Source: CAMYMQ01 sp963730305
Lineage (GTDB): Bacteria > Pseudomonadota > Alphaproteobacteria > Bin65
DNA length: 64,000 nucleotides
Assembly: GCA_963730305.1 (NCBI GenBank)
Contig: CAVSRB010000001.1
Coordinates: 124,001 to 188,000 of the forward strand
Direction of reading: 5' to 3'
A program made the position numbers and the translations under genes. The number at the start of each line of letters is the position of its first letter. The first letter of the stretch is position 1. This document shows positions 34,059-42,887 of the stretch, piece by piece. The notes beneath the pieces were generated by a model. That model did not search any database. It was not told the origin of the DNA and was given only the letters and a program-made list of their open reading frames with translations.

Positions 34059-36131
34059 ATGGCCGGCAAACAGCGCAACGCCCTGCCGATCGGCGACCAG
34101 CTGCAGAACTACCGGGTCGAGGACGTCCTCGGCTCGGGCGGGTTCGGCATCACCTACGTCGCGGTCGAGGCGGTCACCGAGCGCAAGGTCGCGATCAAGG
34201 AATTCCTGCCGTCCAACATCGCGGTCCGCGACCGCGACAGCCGCTCGGTCCATCCGATCAGCGAGAGCGACCGCGAGGACTACGACTGGGGCCTGGAGCG
34301 CTTCCGCCAGGAAGCCAAGGTGCTGATCACCCTCGAGCACCGCAACATCGTCCCCGTGCTCAACTATTTCGAGGCCAACGGCACCGGCTACCTGGTCATG
34401 GCCTACCAGGACGGCAAGAGCCTGGGTGCGCTGTTGAAGCGCGACATGACGCTGAGCCAGGCGGAGATCGACGAGATCCTGCTGCCGATCGTCGACGGCG
34501 TCCGGGCGATCCACGCCGCCGGCTTCCTGCACCGCGACATCAAGCCGGACAACATCTTCGTCCGCTCCGACGGCGTGCCGGTGATCATCGACTTCGGCTC
34601 GGCGCGGCTGGCGCTGGGCGCGCATACCAAGAGCCTGACCACGATCGTCTCCGAGGGCTACGCGCCGTTCGAGCAGTATCAGAGCGACGGCCACCAGGGC
34701 CCGTGGACCGACATCTACGCGATCGGCGCGACCCTCTACCGCTGCGTCACCGGCCGCCGCCCGGTCGAGGCGCCGGCGCGCGTCGCCGCCGTGGTCAAGG
34801 GCAAGCCCGATCCGCTCGAGCCCGCGACGCAGGCCGCCAGCGGCGACTACAGCCCGGGCCTGCTCGACGCCATCGACAAGGCGCTCCTGGTCGACGAGAG
34901 CGCGCGGCCCCAGGACATCGACGCCTTCTCGGCGCTGCTCGCCGGCGGCGGTGCGCATCCGGCCGCCCAGGCGCCCGCCGGATCGACCACGGTGCTGGTC
35001 GGCGGCGTCGCGCCACAAACCAGTCACGACACCCTGGCGCCGCCCGCGGCCCCGGCGCCGACGGCGTCTCCCGCTTCCGAGACCGTGCCGGCCCCTCCCC
35101 GCCCCCGCAATCGCCACCGCTTGGCCTGGGCGGCCGCGATCGTCGCGGCCCTCGTGGCCGGCGGCGCGAGCGCCTATGTCGCCGTCGAGCGGCCGTGGAG
35201 CTCCGGCACCACGGGTGTCGAGACCCAGGCGTTGCTGGAGAAGCAGCAGCGCGCGGCCGAGCTGAAGCGCAAGGCCGAAGCCGAAGCCGCGCGCAAGCAG
35301 GCCGAAGCGGAGGCCAAGCGCAAGGCCGAAGCCGAAGCGCGTCAAAAGGCGGAAGCCGAAGCCAAGCGAAAGGCCGAGGCGGAAGCCGCCCGACAGCGCG
35401 CCGAGGCCGAGGCGCGGCGCAAGGCTGACGCCGAGCAAGCCCGCAAACAAGCCGCCGCCGAGGCCGAGCGCAAGCGCGCCGAAGCCGAACGCAAGGCCCA
35501 GGCGGAAGCGGCGCGCAAGCGGGCGGAAGCGGAAGCCCGCCGCAAGGCGGAACTGGAGGCGCGCCGCAAGGCGGCCGCGGAGGCCCGCCAGCGCGCCGAG
35601 GCCGAAGCGCGTCGGCAAGCCCAAGCCCAGGCCGAGGCCGCCCGCAAGCGCGCGGCGGCGGAAGCCCGCCGCAAGGCCGAGGCGAATACGGCCCAGAAGC
35701 GCGCGCAGCTCGAGGCCCGGCGCAAGCAGCTCGCCGAAGCCCGCCGCCAGGCGCAGGAGAAGCGGCGCAAGGCGCTGGAGGAGCAGCGGCGCAAGCAGCT
35801 CGCCTCGCGCACGCCGGCCGCCGCCCAGTACCTGCCCGGCCGCCGTCTCAACTACCGGATCGAGACCGGCCGCGGCCAGGAATTCTATGAATTCGCGGTC
35901 ACCTTCAAGGCCGGCGGCGCGCTCTACATGGACTGCGGCTACTTCAACACGCGGGGACAGCCGCGAACCTGCCGGGAATACACCGGCGGCCCCGGTCGCT
36001 GGACCCTGAGCGGCAACACCCTGTGCCTCGCCTACCGCTATGGCCGGGCCTGCTTCACCCTGGTCCGGCGCGGCAACGGCTACGCCCTCGCGCCGCACAA
36101 TCGCGACGTTCGCATCCGGGCGTTCCGGTAA
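34059..36131 (+). CDS. membrane Ser/Thr protein kinase with long coiled coil
   Basis: This 690-residue protein has an N-terminal eukaryotic-like kinase domain: glycine loop 'GSGGFG' (residues 25-30), K47, 'HRDIKPDN' with D160, D178 of DFG, and 'GYAPFEQYQSDG'. A proline/alanine linker leads to one membrane segment (354-376). Residues about 385-590 are a TolA-like alanine/glutamate/lysine/arginine coiled coil. The last 95 residues form a small domain with 'YMDCGYFNTRGQPRTC' and further cysteines. The coiled coil and end domain would be periplasmic, so the protein may read an envelope cue and phosphorylate cytoplasmic targets. The catalytic residues look complete. Confidence 0.92.
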   Translation: MAGKQRNALPIGDQLQNYRVEDVLGSGGFGITYVAVEAVTERKVAIKEFLPSNIAVRDRDSRSVHPISESDREDYDWGLERFRQEAKVLITLEHRNIVPVLNYFEANGTGYLVMAYQDGKSLGALLKRDMTLSQAEIDEILLPIVDGVRAIHAAGFLHRDIKPDNIFVRSDGVPVIIDFGSARLALGAHTKSLTTIVSEGYAPFEQYQSDGHQGPWTDIYAIGATLYRCVTGRRPVEAPARVAAVVKGKPDPLEPATQAASGDYSPGLLDAIDKALLVDESARPQDIDAFSALLAGGGAHPAAQAPAGSTTVLVGGVAPQTSHDTLAPPAAPAPTASPASETVPAPPRPRNRHRLAWAAAIVAALVAGGASAYVAVERPWSSGTTGVETQALLEKQQRAAELKRKAEAEAARKQAEAEAKRKAEAEARQKAEAEAKRKAEAEAARQRAEAEARRKADAEQARKQAAAEAERKRAEAERKAQAEAARKRAEAEARRKAELEARRKAAAEARQRAEAEARRQAQAQAEAARKRAAAEARRKAEANTAQKRAQLEARRKQLAEARRQAQEKRRKALEEQRRKQLASRTPAAAQYLPGRRLNYRIETGRGQEFYEFAVTFKAGGALYMDCGYFNTRGQPRTCREYTGGPGRWTLSGNTLCLAYRYGRACFTLVRRGNGYALAPHNRDVRIRAFR

Positions 36132-36137
36132 GAATTT

Positions 36138-36590
36138 TCAGGGGCTCGGCGAGCCGCACCGAATCGGGCGACGCGGCAACGTGCCGTCAGGCTCGACGAC
36201 GCTCAGGATTTCGACGGGGAAGCCCGCTTCCTTCCAGCCGTAGATGCCGCCGCGCAGGCTGATCGGCTCGCCGCGGCCGGCGGCGCGAAGCTGCTCCGCT
36301 GCCGCCAGCGACCGGCGCCCGAAGGCGCACATCATCACCAGCTTGGTCTGAGGCAGGCGCGGGAACCGCGCGGCGTCGAAATAGGACATCGGGAAGTAGA
36401 GCGCGCCGGGGATCCGCTCGTCCTCGATCTCCTCGTGCTCGCGCACGTCGACCAGGACGGCCTCGCCGCGGGCGAGCCAGTCGTGGACCTCGGCCGGACT
36501 GGCCTCGGGAATCGTGGGCTGCGCAGCCGCGGGCACCTCGACCCTGTCGAGCACCGCCGTGCTATCGATCACGTCCACAACCCTGTCCAC
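36138..36590 (-). CDS. rhodanese-like sulfurtransferase
   Basis: A 150-residue single-domain rhodanese. 'VHDWLARGEAVLVDVREHEE' opens the domain, the catalytic cysteine is in 'VMMCAFGRRSLAAA' and 'LRGGIYGWKEAGFPVE' ends it. Such proteins carry sulfane sulfur; the partner is unknown. The start is GTG at 36590; the first 28 residues are not part of the domain. The gene is convergent with the kinase, separated by six bases. Confidence 0.85.
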   Translation of the reverse strand: MDRVVDVIDSTAVLDRVEVPAAAQPTIPEASPAEVHDWLARGEAVLVDVREHEEIEDERIPGALYFPMSYFDAARFPRLPQTKLVMMCAFGRRSLAAAEQLRAAGRGEPISLRGGIYGWKEAGFPVEILSVVEPDGTLPRRPIRCGSPSP

Positions 36591-36602
36591 GTCCGGATAC
36601 CT

Positions 36603-36903
36603 TCGGATGGCGTTTCAATGCGTGCTTGTGGATATATATCACACAATGAATTCGTCAATCAGAAATATATACAGATTTAAAATGTTGTATATGTGCGTGT
36701 TGGTTCTGGGGGTGGCGACCGGCCATGGGAAGGCGGGCTTCGGCGCGCCTTTTCGCCCGCCGCGACCAGCTTGCGTCGCGCCTATGCGTGACACAGATTG
36801 TTCCGAGGCGAGTTTAGAGGCGTTGCCTTGACGTTGCTGGGGACCTTGAAGGGCTTGTTATTTCCTGCGCGTTCGGCCGCACCGGAGCCGAAATCCGGAG
36901 GCG
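36603..36903. other. AT-rich intergenic island
   Basis: Bases about 36629-36693 are roughly two-thirds A+T in a 70% G+C genome (gtggatatatatcacac, agaaatatatacag, tttaaaatgttgtatatg). The stretch atatac...gtatat (about 36667-36691) can pair. The segment lies between the divergent rhodanese gene and a small conserved gene and probably contains the promoters of both; a nucleoid-protein binding site or a transferred remnant are alternatives. No convincing gene was found in it. Confidence 0.55.
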
Positions 36904-37227
36904 TTGGACGCAGCCGACAGCGCGGACGCGCCCATCAGCTCGGACAGCGATACACTCAACGCGCAGCTTGGCCTTGGCCCGTCGACAGAATCCATTGATC
37001 GCCCGAGGATTGCGACGGCCCGCAATCCGCACAAGATCTACTATTCGGCAGCCGATATCTACCGGGACCCACGACTGGAGACCGAGGAGAAGATCAGGCT
37101 ATTGGAGAAGTGGATTACGATCTCCGACCGGCGGTATTCGGAGACGCGCAACATCGAGCACCTGAACGAAGTGCGCGCCACGCACAACATTCTGTCGTTC
37201 CTGCGACAGCATCGCGACAACCTCTGA
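36904..37227 (+). CDS. small conserved alphaproteobacterial protein, unknown function
   Basis: This 107-residue protein has an acidic, variable N-terminus and a conserved-looking C-terminal part: 'YYSAADIYRDPRLETEEKIR' and 'LLEKWITISDRRYSE'. The 'DPRL..EEK..LLEKW' pattern is common in small alphaproteobacterial proteins of unknown role. There is no ATG in the open frame after the stop at 36847; TTG at 36904 is used, and an internal start is possible. It looks helical and soluble. Confidence 0.6.
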   Translation: MDAADSADAPISSDSDTLNAQLGLGPSTESIDRPRIATARNPHKIYYSAADIYRDPRLETEEKIRLLEKWITISDRRYSETRNIEHLNEVRATHNILSFLRQHRDNL

Positions 37228-37382
37228 GACGCGCCCGGGGGACAGAGACGGCCAGGAGCGAAAGCCGGACCCGACGCGACCGGTCACCGCACGGCCGGCC
37301 GCGTACAGCGGTCGCTTTCCGAAGATGCGCCGGTCGCGGCTCTCGACGTGCCGGCGGGCGGGAACCAAGGCATTGAAGATCG

Positions 37383-37461
37383 ATGGCGACCCCAACGGGA
37401 TTCGAACCCGTGTTTTCACCTTGAAAGGGTGACGTCCTAGGCCTGACTAGACGATGGGGTC
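37383..37461 (-). tRNA. tRNA-Glu (anticodon TTC)
   Basis: A minus-strand cloverleaf with encoded CCA. Acceptor arms GACCCCA and TGGGGTC pair, the anticodon stem TCACC/GGTGA is perfect, the loop CTTTCAA gives TTC, and the T-loop is GGTTCGAATCC. The 155 bases between it and the upstream small gene hold nothing I recognise. Confidence 0.95.
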
Positions 37462-37554
37462 ATGGGCGCTCGCGCCGATATCGGTTGCGACGGTGCCGCG
37501 GTCCGTCACCTACTCACCCAGGCCGGCAAAATCAAGCCTCTTGCACCATCCGGC

Positions 37555-39342
37555 CTAATCGAGCCGCGCCGGGGCGGCGTCCTCGACGATGAACTGGACG
37601 TCGTTGCGGCCGCGCCAGGTGTCGCGCCGGAGCTTGCCGGCGATATGCAGGCGCTGGCCGGTGCCCTGGCGCAGCACGCCGCCCAGCGGCTCGGTGGCGG
37701 CGCGGAAGGCGATCGCCTTGAGCCGGCCGCCGGCGTCGCCGGACAGGGCGCAGCGCAGGTGCGATTCGCCGACCAGGTCGACGAAGGCGACGCGCGCGCC
37801 CTTGAGCACCAGCAGCGGCTCCGGATTGCCGACGCCGAAGGGCGCCAGCCGCTCCAGCTGTTCCGCGAACTCGAGGGTGGCGCCGTCGACGGTCAGCGCG
37901 CCGTCGACCTTGAGGGTCGGGGTCCGGGTGGCGTCGTCGACCGCCGCGCGCAGCCGCTCGTTGAGGAAAGCCGCCAAGGCCCCCACCCCGTCGGCGGCGA
38001 CGGTGAAGCCGGCCGCCATCTTGTGGCCGCCGCCGTTGATCAGCAGGCCGGACTGGCGCGCGGCGATCACCGCGGCGCCGAGATCGACCCCGGACACCGA
38101 CCGGGCCGAGCCCTTGCCGGTGCCGTCGACCAGCGCGACCACCGCCGTCGGCCGGCCGAACCGCTCGACCAGGCGCGAGGCGACGATGCCGATCACGCCG
38201 GGGTGCCAGTCCGCGCCGCTGACGACGATCACGGCGTCGCCCCGGTCCGCGGCGACCTGGGCCTGGCGGACGGCGGCGGCGAGTACCTCGGCCTCGATCG
38301 TCTGGCGTTCGGCGTTGAAAGCGTCGAGGCGCGCCGCCAGCTCGCGGCCGACCTGCGGATCGGCCGTGGTCAGCAGGCGCGCGCCCATATCCGCCTCGCC
38401 GACCCGGCCGCCGGCGTTGACCCGGGGGCCGAGCAGGAAGCCGGCATGATAGGTGTTGGGGGCGCCCTCGGCCCGGGCGACGTCGGCCAGGGCGGCCAGA
38501 CCCGGGTTGGCCCGCGCGGCCATCCGCTTGAGCCCCTGGGCGACGAAGGCCCGGTTCAGCCCGGTCAGGGGGACCACGTCGCACACGGTGCCGAGCGCGA
38601 CCAGGTCGAGCCAGGCGAGCAGATCGGGCTCCCCGCCCCCGGCGAAGCGGCCGCGGCGGCGGAGCTCGCGGTTGACCGCGACGACCAGCAGGAAGGCGAC
38701 GCCGACGGCGGCGAGCTGCTTGAGCGGGCTGTCCTCGTCGAGCCGGTTGGGATTGACCACGGCGACCGCCGGCGGCAACGCCGGCTCGGCGACGTGATGG
38801 TCGACCACGATGACCTCGAGCCCGGCGTCGCGCGCCGCGGCCAGCGGCTCGTGGGCGGTGATGCCGCAGTCGACGGTGACGACCAGCGCGACCCCCTCGG
38901 CGTGGAGTTGGAGCAGCGCCGCGGCGTTGGGGCCGTAGCCCTCCTTGATCCGGTCGGGCACGTAGATGCGCAGCGGATGGCCGAGCGCGGTGAAATAGCG
39001 CTGCAGCAGCGCCGCCGAGGTCGCGCCGTCGACGTCGTAGTCGCCGAACACCGCGATCGTCTCGCCCGCTTCGACCGCGTCGGCGAGCCGCGCCGCCGCG
39101 GCGTCCATGTCCTTCAGGTGCGAGGGATCGGGCAGCGCCCGGCGCAGCGTCGGGTCGAGGAAGTCGGGCGTCTCGTCGACGCCGATGCCGCGGCCGGCCA
39201 GGATCCGGGCGACGATGTCGGGCAGCGAGAAGCGCTGGGCCAGCGCCAGCGCCAGCCGCTCGTCGCTGGGCCGCAACTGCCAGCGGCGCCCCGTCGCCGA
39301 GGCCTCGACCTCCAGAAAGCTGTCTGTGACGGTGGCGTCCAA
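37555..39342 (-). CDS. recJ: single-stranded-DNA-specific exonuclease RecJ
   Basis: This 595-residue nuclease has the DHH motifs 'VFGDYDVDGATSAALL' near residue 93, 'LVVTVDCGITAHEPL' and 'VIVVDHHVAEPALPP' near 185, and the DHHA1 motif 'INGGGHKMAAGFTV' near 450. RecJ degrades single strands 5' to 3' in recombination and mismatch repair. No ATG fits; TTG at 39342 gives the usual length, and ribosome-like agggga lies upstream. It is the last gene of the aminotransferase-hom-glpX-recJ run. Confidence 0.92.
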   Translation of the reverse strand: MDATVTDSFLEVEASATGRRWQLRPSDERLALALAQRFSLPDIVARILAGRGIGVDETPDFLDPTLRRALPDPSHLKDMDAAAARLADAVEAGETIAVFGDYDVDGATSAALLQRYFTALGHPLRIYVPDRIKEGYGPNAAALLQLHAEGVALVVTVDCGITAHEPLAAARDAGLEVIVVDHHVAEPALPPAVAVVNPNRLDEDSPLKQLAAVGVAFLLVVAVNRELRRRGRFAGGGEPDLLAWLDLVALGTVCDVVPLTGLNRAFVAQGLKRMAARANPGLAALADVARAEGAPNTYHAGFLLGPRVNAGGRVGEADMGARLLTTADPQVGRELAARLDAFNAERQTIEAEVLAAAVRQAQVAADRGDAVIVVSGADWHPGVIGIVASRLVERFGRPTAVVALVDGTGKGSARSVSGVDLGAAVIAARQSGLLINGGGHKMAAGFTVAADGVGALAAFLNERLRAAVDDATRTPTLKVDGALTVDGATLEFAEQLERLAPFGVGNPEPLLVLKGARVAFVDLVGESHLRCALSGDAGGRLKAIAFRAATEPLGGVLRQGTGQRLHIAGKLRRDTWRGRNDVQFIVEDAAPARLD

Positions 39343-39359
39343 CCGGTCCGCCGTTCCCC

Positions 39360-40331
39360 TTAGATCTGCTTGCGCTGGAAGTTGTGCTGCGCCTCGATCA
39401 ACCGGACCGTGCCGGTCTTCGAGCGCATCACGATGGAATGGGTCTTGGCGCCGTGCGAGAAGCGGCGCACGCCGCGCAGCATCGAGCCGTCGGTGACCCC
39501 GGTCGCCGCGAACATCACGTCGCCCTGGGCCATGTCGCGCAGGTCGTAGACCCGGTCGAAGTCGGTGATGCCCCATTTGCGGGCGCGCTGGCGCTCGTCG
39601 TCGTTGCGGAACAACAGCCGGCCCTGCATCTGGCCGCCGATGGAACGCAGCGCGGCCGCCGCCAGCACGCCCTCCGGGGCGCCGCCGCTGCCGATGTAGA
39701 TGTCGACCCCGCTGCCCGGCATCGAGGTGGCGATGACCCCGCTGACGTCGCCGTCGGAGATCAGCTTGATCCGGGCGCCCGCCTCGCGGACCTTGGCGAT
39801 CAGCTCGGTGTGGCGCGGCCGGTCGAGGATGCAGGCGACGATGTCCTCGATCTCGGTGTTCTTGGCCTTGGCCAGCGCGGCCAGGTTCTCCTTGGGTTCG
39901 GCGTCGATGCTGACCAGGTCGTCGGGCAGGCCGCCGCCGATCGCGATCTTGTCCATGTAGACGTCGGGCGCGTTGAGGAAGTTGCCCGCCTCGGCCATGG
40001 CGATGACGGCGAGCGCGTTCTCGGTGCCCTTGGCGGTGATCGTGGTGCCTTCGAGCGGGTCGAGCGCGATGTCGACCTTGGGCCCGCCGGCGCCCACCTT
40101 CTCGCCGATGAACAGCATCGGCGCCTGGTCGCGCTCGCCCTCGCCGATGACGACGGTGCCGTCGATGTTGAGCACGTTGAGCGCCTTGCGCATGGCGTCG
40201 ACGGCGGCCTGGTCGGCCGCCTTCTCGTCGCCCCGCCCCATCAGGCGCGAGGCGGCGAGCGCCGCCGCCTCGGTCACGCGGACCGCTTCCAGCGCCAGAT
40301 TTCGGTCGAGGACGTCCCCTTCGGCCATCAA
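39360..40331 (-). CDS. glpX: fructose-1,6-bisphosphatase class II (GlpX)
   Basis: This 323-residue enzyme removes the 1-phosphate of fructose-1,6-bisphosphate in gluconeogenesis; relatives also act on sedoheptulose bisphosphate. Family motifs are 'VVIGEGERDQAPMLFIGEKV' in shortened form 'GEGERDQAPMLFIGEKV' near residue 61, the metal site 'DIALDPLEGTTITAKG' near 87, and 'IYIGSGGAPEGVLAAAALR' near 210. It lies nine bases after hom. Confidence 0.94.
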   Translation of the reverse strand: MMAEGDVLDRNLALEAVRVTEAAALAASRLMGRGDEKAADQAAVDAMRKALNVLNIDGTVVIGEGERDQAPMLFIGEKVGAGGPKVDIALDPLEGTTITAKGTENALAVIAMAEAGNFLNAPDVYMDKIAIGGGLPDDLVSIDAEPKENLAALAKAKNTEIEDIVACILDRPRHTELIAKVREAGARIKLISDGDVSGVIATSMPGSGVDIYIGSGGAPEGVLAAAALRSIGGQMQGRLLFRNDDERQRARKWGITDFDRVYDLRDMAQGDVMFAATGVTDGSMLRGVRRFSHGAKTHSIVMRSKTGTVRLIEAQHNFQRKQI

Positions 40332-40340
40332 TTCCCCCTA

Positions 40341-41636
40341 TTATTCCATTTGTTCGATGCGAATGACGCAGGGCTCTTCCATCACGGATTGTAGCGCCCC
40401 GATGCGCGCCATCGCACGTCCCATCGATTCCTCGATCGTGTCGTGCGTGGTCAGCACGACAGGCACCGCCGCCTCGCGCGACCGCGAGCGTTGGATGACC
40501 GCTTCGAGCGACACCCGCTCGTCGCGCAGCGCGGCCGAGATGTCGGCGATCACGCCCGGCTCGTCGCGCACCATCAGGCGCACGTAGTAGGACCCGACAT
40601 GCTGGCCCAGCGCCGCCTGCTCGAGCGGCTGGAGCTGGTCGGCCGGCACCCCGAAGGTCGGCGACAGGCGGCCGCGCGCGATGTCGACGATGTCGGCGGC
40701 CACGGCCGAGGCCGTCGGCCCCGCGCCCGCCCCGCGGCCCTCGTAGGTGGTATCCGCGGCGGCGCTGCCGACGATGCGGACCGCGTTGTAGACGCCCTCG
40801 ACCGTGCCCAGCGCCGAATCGCGCGGCACCATGCAGGGGTGGACGCGCTGCTCGATGCCCCGGTCCGTGCGCCGGGCGATGCCGAGCAGCTTGATCCGGA
40901 AGCCCAGCTCGTCGGCATAGGCGATGTCGAGCGGCGAGATCGTGCGGATGCCCTCGATCGCGACGCCGTCGAAGTCGATCCGGGTGCCGAAGGCCAGCGC
41001 GGTCAGGATCGCCAGCTTGTGGGCCGCGTCGATGCCGTCGACGTCGAAGCTGGGATCCGCCTCGGCGTAGCCCAGCGCCTGCGCCTCGGTCAGCACGTCC
41101 TCGAACGCCTTGCCGGTCTGGCGCATGGTGCTGAGGATGTAGTTGCAGGTGCCGTTGAGGATGCCGGAGACGTGGTCGATCCGGTTCCCGGACAGGCCCT
41201 CGCGCAGCGCCTTGACGATCGGGATGCCGCCGGCGACGGCGGCCTCGTAGCCGATCGCGACGCCCTGGTCCTCGGCCTGCAGCGCCAGCGCCGTGCCGTG
41301 CTCGGCGAGCAGGGCCTTGTTGGCGGTGACGACGTGGCGGCCGCCGTCCAGCGCCGCCTGGCACACCGCCTTGGCCGGCCCGTCCGCGCCGCCGATCAGC
41401 TCGACGATGACGTCGGCGTCGGCGTCGCGGGCCATGGCGACGGCGTCGTCGTACCAGTCGACGGCGGTGAGATCGACGCCGCGGTCGCGCCCCCGGTCGC
41501 GCGCCGACACCGCGGTCACCGCGATCGGCCGGCCGCACCGCGCCGCCAGCAGCGCCGCGTCGTCGCGCAGCAATCGCAACAGGCCGGCGCCGACCGTGCC
41601 GATGCCGGCGACGGCGATCTTCAGCGGGGCGCTCAA
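40341..41636 (-). CDS. hom: homoserine dehydrogenase
   Basis: A 431-residue enzyme reducing aspartate semialdehyde to homoserine in the threonine/methionine branch. It has the nucleotide loop 'VAGIGTVGAGLLRLL' at the start, 'VVTANKALLAEHG' near 104, the active-site segment 'GILNGTCNYILSTM' near 160, 'YAEADPSFDVDGIDAAHK' near 190, and a C-terminal ACT domain ('VRLMVRDEPGVIADISAAL') for feedback control by threonine. The start TTG at 41636 overlaps the stop of the aminotransferase gene (TTGA), so translation is coupled. Confidence 0.93.
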   Translation of the reverse strand: MSAPLKIAVAGIGTVGAGLLRLLRDDAALLAARCGRPIAVTAVSARDRGRDRGVDLTAVDWYDDAVAMARDADADVIVELIGGADGPAKAVCQAALDGGRHVVTANKALLAEHGTALALQAEDQGVAIGYEAAVAGGIPIVKALREGLSGNRIDHVSGILNGTCNYILSTMRQTGKAFEDVLTEAQALGYAEADPSFDVDGIDAAHKLAILTALAFGTRIDFDGVAIEGIRTISPLDIAYADELGFRIKLLGIARRTDRGIEQRVHPCMVPRDSALGTVEGVYNAVRIVGSAAADTTYEGRGAGAGPTASAVAADIVDIARGRLSPTFGVPADQLQPLEQAALGQHVGSYYVRLMVRDEPGVIADISAALRDERVSLEAVIQRSRSREAAVPVVLTTHDTIEESMGRAMARIGALQSVMEEPCVIRIEQME

Positions 41637-42887
41637 GAGGCTGCGACCCGCTTCTTCGCGGCTTGTGCCTGATCCGGCAGGTTGGCGCCGTGGGACGCCA
41701 TGAAGCTCTTGATGTTGCGCACCGCCTGGCGAATGCGCTGCTCGTTCTCGACCAGCGCCACGCGCAGGAAGCCCTCGCCGTGCTCGCCGAAGCCGGCGCC
41801 CGGCGACACCGCGACCTTGGCCTCCTCCAGCAGCGCCTTGGCGAAAGCCATCGAGCCCATTTCCTTGAACTGCCCCGGCACCGGCACCCAGGCGAACATC
41901 GACGCCTCCGGACTGGGCACGTCCCAGCCGACCGAGGCGAGCCCGGAGACGAGCACGTCGCGCCGCTTGCGGTACATCCGGCGCGCCTCCTCGACGCAGT
42001 CCTGCGGGCCGTTCAGCGCCGCCGTCGCCGCGACCTGGATCGGCGTGAAGGCGCCATAGTCGACGTAGGACTTCACATGGGTGAGCGCGCCGATCAGGCG
42101 CTTGCTGCCGACCGCGTAGCCCATGCGCCAGCCCGGCATCGAGTAGGTCTTGGACAGCGACTGGAACTCGATCGCGATGTCGCGCGCGCCCTTGACCTGG
42201 AGCACCGAGGGCGGCGGCGTGTCGCCGAAGTAGATCTCGGAATAGGCCAGGTCGGAGATGATGAACAGCTCGTTGCGCCGGCAGAAGTCGACGATCTCCT
42301 CGTAGAAGCCGAGGTCGACCACCTGGGCGGTCGGGTTCGACGGGAAGTTGACGATCACCGCCAGCGGCCGCGGCACCGCGTGGTGCACCGCGCGTTCGAG
42401 CTCGTGCAGATAGTCGTGGTCGGGCGTCAGCGGCAGGTGCCAGCACCGTCGCGCCCGCGATGATGAAGGCATAGGCGTGGATCGGATAGGTCGGGTTCGG
42501 CGCGATGACGACGTCGCCCGGCGCCGCGATCGCCTGGGCCAGGTTGACCAGGCCCTCCTTCGAGCCGATCGTGACCACGGCCTCGGTCTCGGGATCGATC
42601 GAGACGTTGAAGCGCCGTTCGTAGAAGGCCGAGATCGCCCGGCGCAGCCCCGGAATGCCCTTCGAGGACGAATAGCGGTGGGTGCGCGGATTGCGCACCG
42701 CCTCGACCAGCTTGTCGACGATGTGCGCAGGCGTCGCGCTGTCCGGGTTGCCCATGCCGAAATCGATGATGTCCTCGCCGGCGGCGCGGGCGCGGTGCTT
42801 CATCGCGTTCACTTCCGCGAACAGGTACGGCGGAAGCCGCTTCAGTCGGTAGAATTCCTCGTACATCGCGTCGGTCGCGTCCGTCAC
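41633..42887 (-). CDS. class I aminotransferase (AlaC/LL-DAP-aminotransferase-like), frameshifted
   Basis: Read across one indel this is a 417-residue PLP enzyme. Motifs are 'DFGMGNPDSATPAHIVDKL' near residue 41, 'NFPSNPTAQV' for the aspartate-loop region, and the PLP lysine in 'SLSKTYSMPGWRMGY'. Relatives next to hom in alphaproteobacteria are annotated as aspartate, alanine (AlaC) or LL-diaminopimelate aminotransferases; which reaction applies is not certain. At 42440-42441 one of two c (plus strand) is extra; removal joins 'IIAGATVL' to 'HLPLTPDHDYLHEL'. Confidence 0.88.

Noticed and set aside
35220..35800. Short repeated words that could suggest a repeat array or CRISPR.
   Set aside because: The repeats are degenerate codons of an alanine/glutamate/lysine coiled coil in an intact frame, with no regular spacers.
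33957..36098. A 713-codon minus-strand frame opposite the kinase gene.
   Set aside because: It mirrors the repetitive coiled-coil codons; the plus strand has a complete kinase domain.
36514..36831. A plus-strand frame of about 105 codons through the AT-rich island.
   Set aside because: It begins inside the rhodanese gene on the opposite strand and changes composition abruptly, with no ribosome site and no recognisable family.
37462..39363. A 633-codon plus-strand frame from the ATG next to tRNA-Glu.
   Set aside because: It is antisense to recJ, has no domain and shows the typical aspartate/arginine-rich shadow composition.
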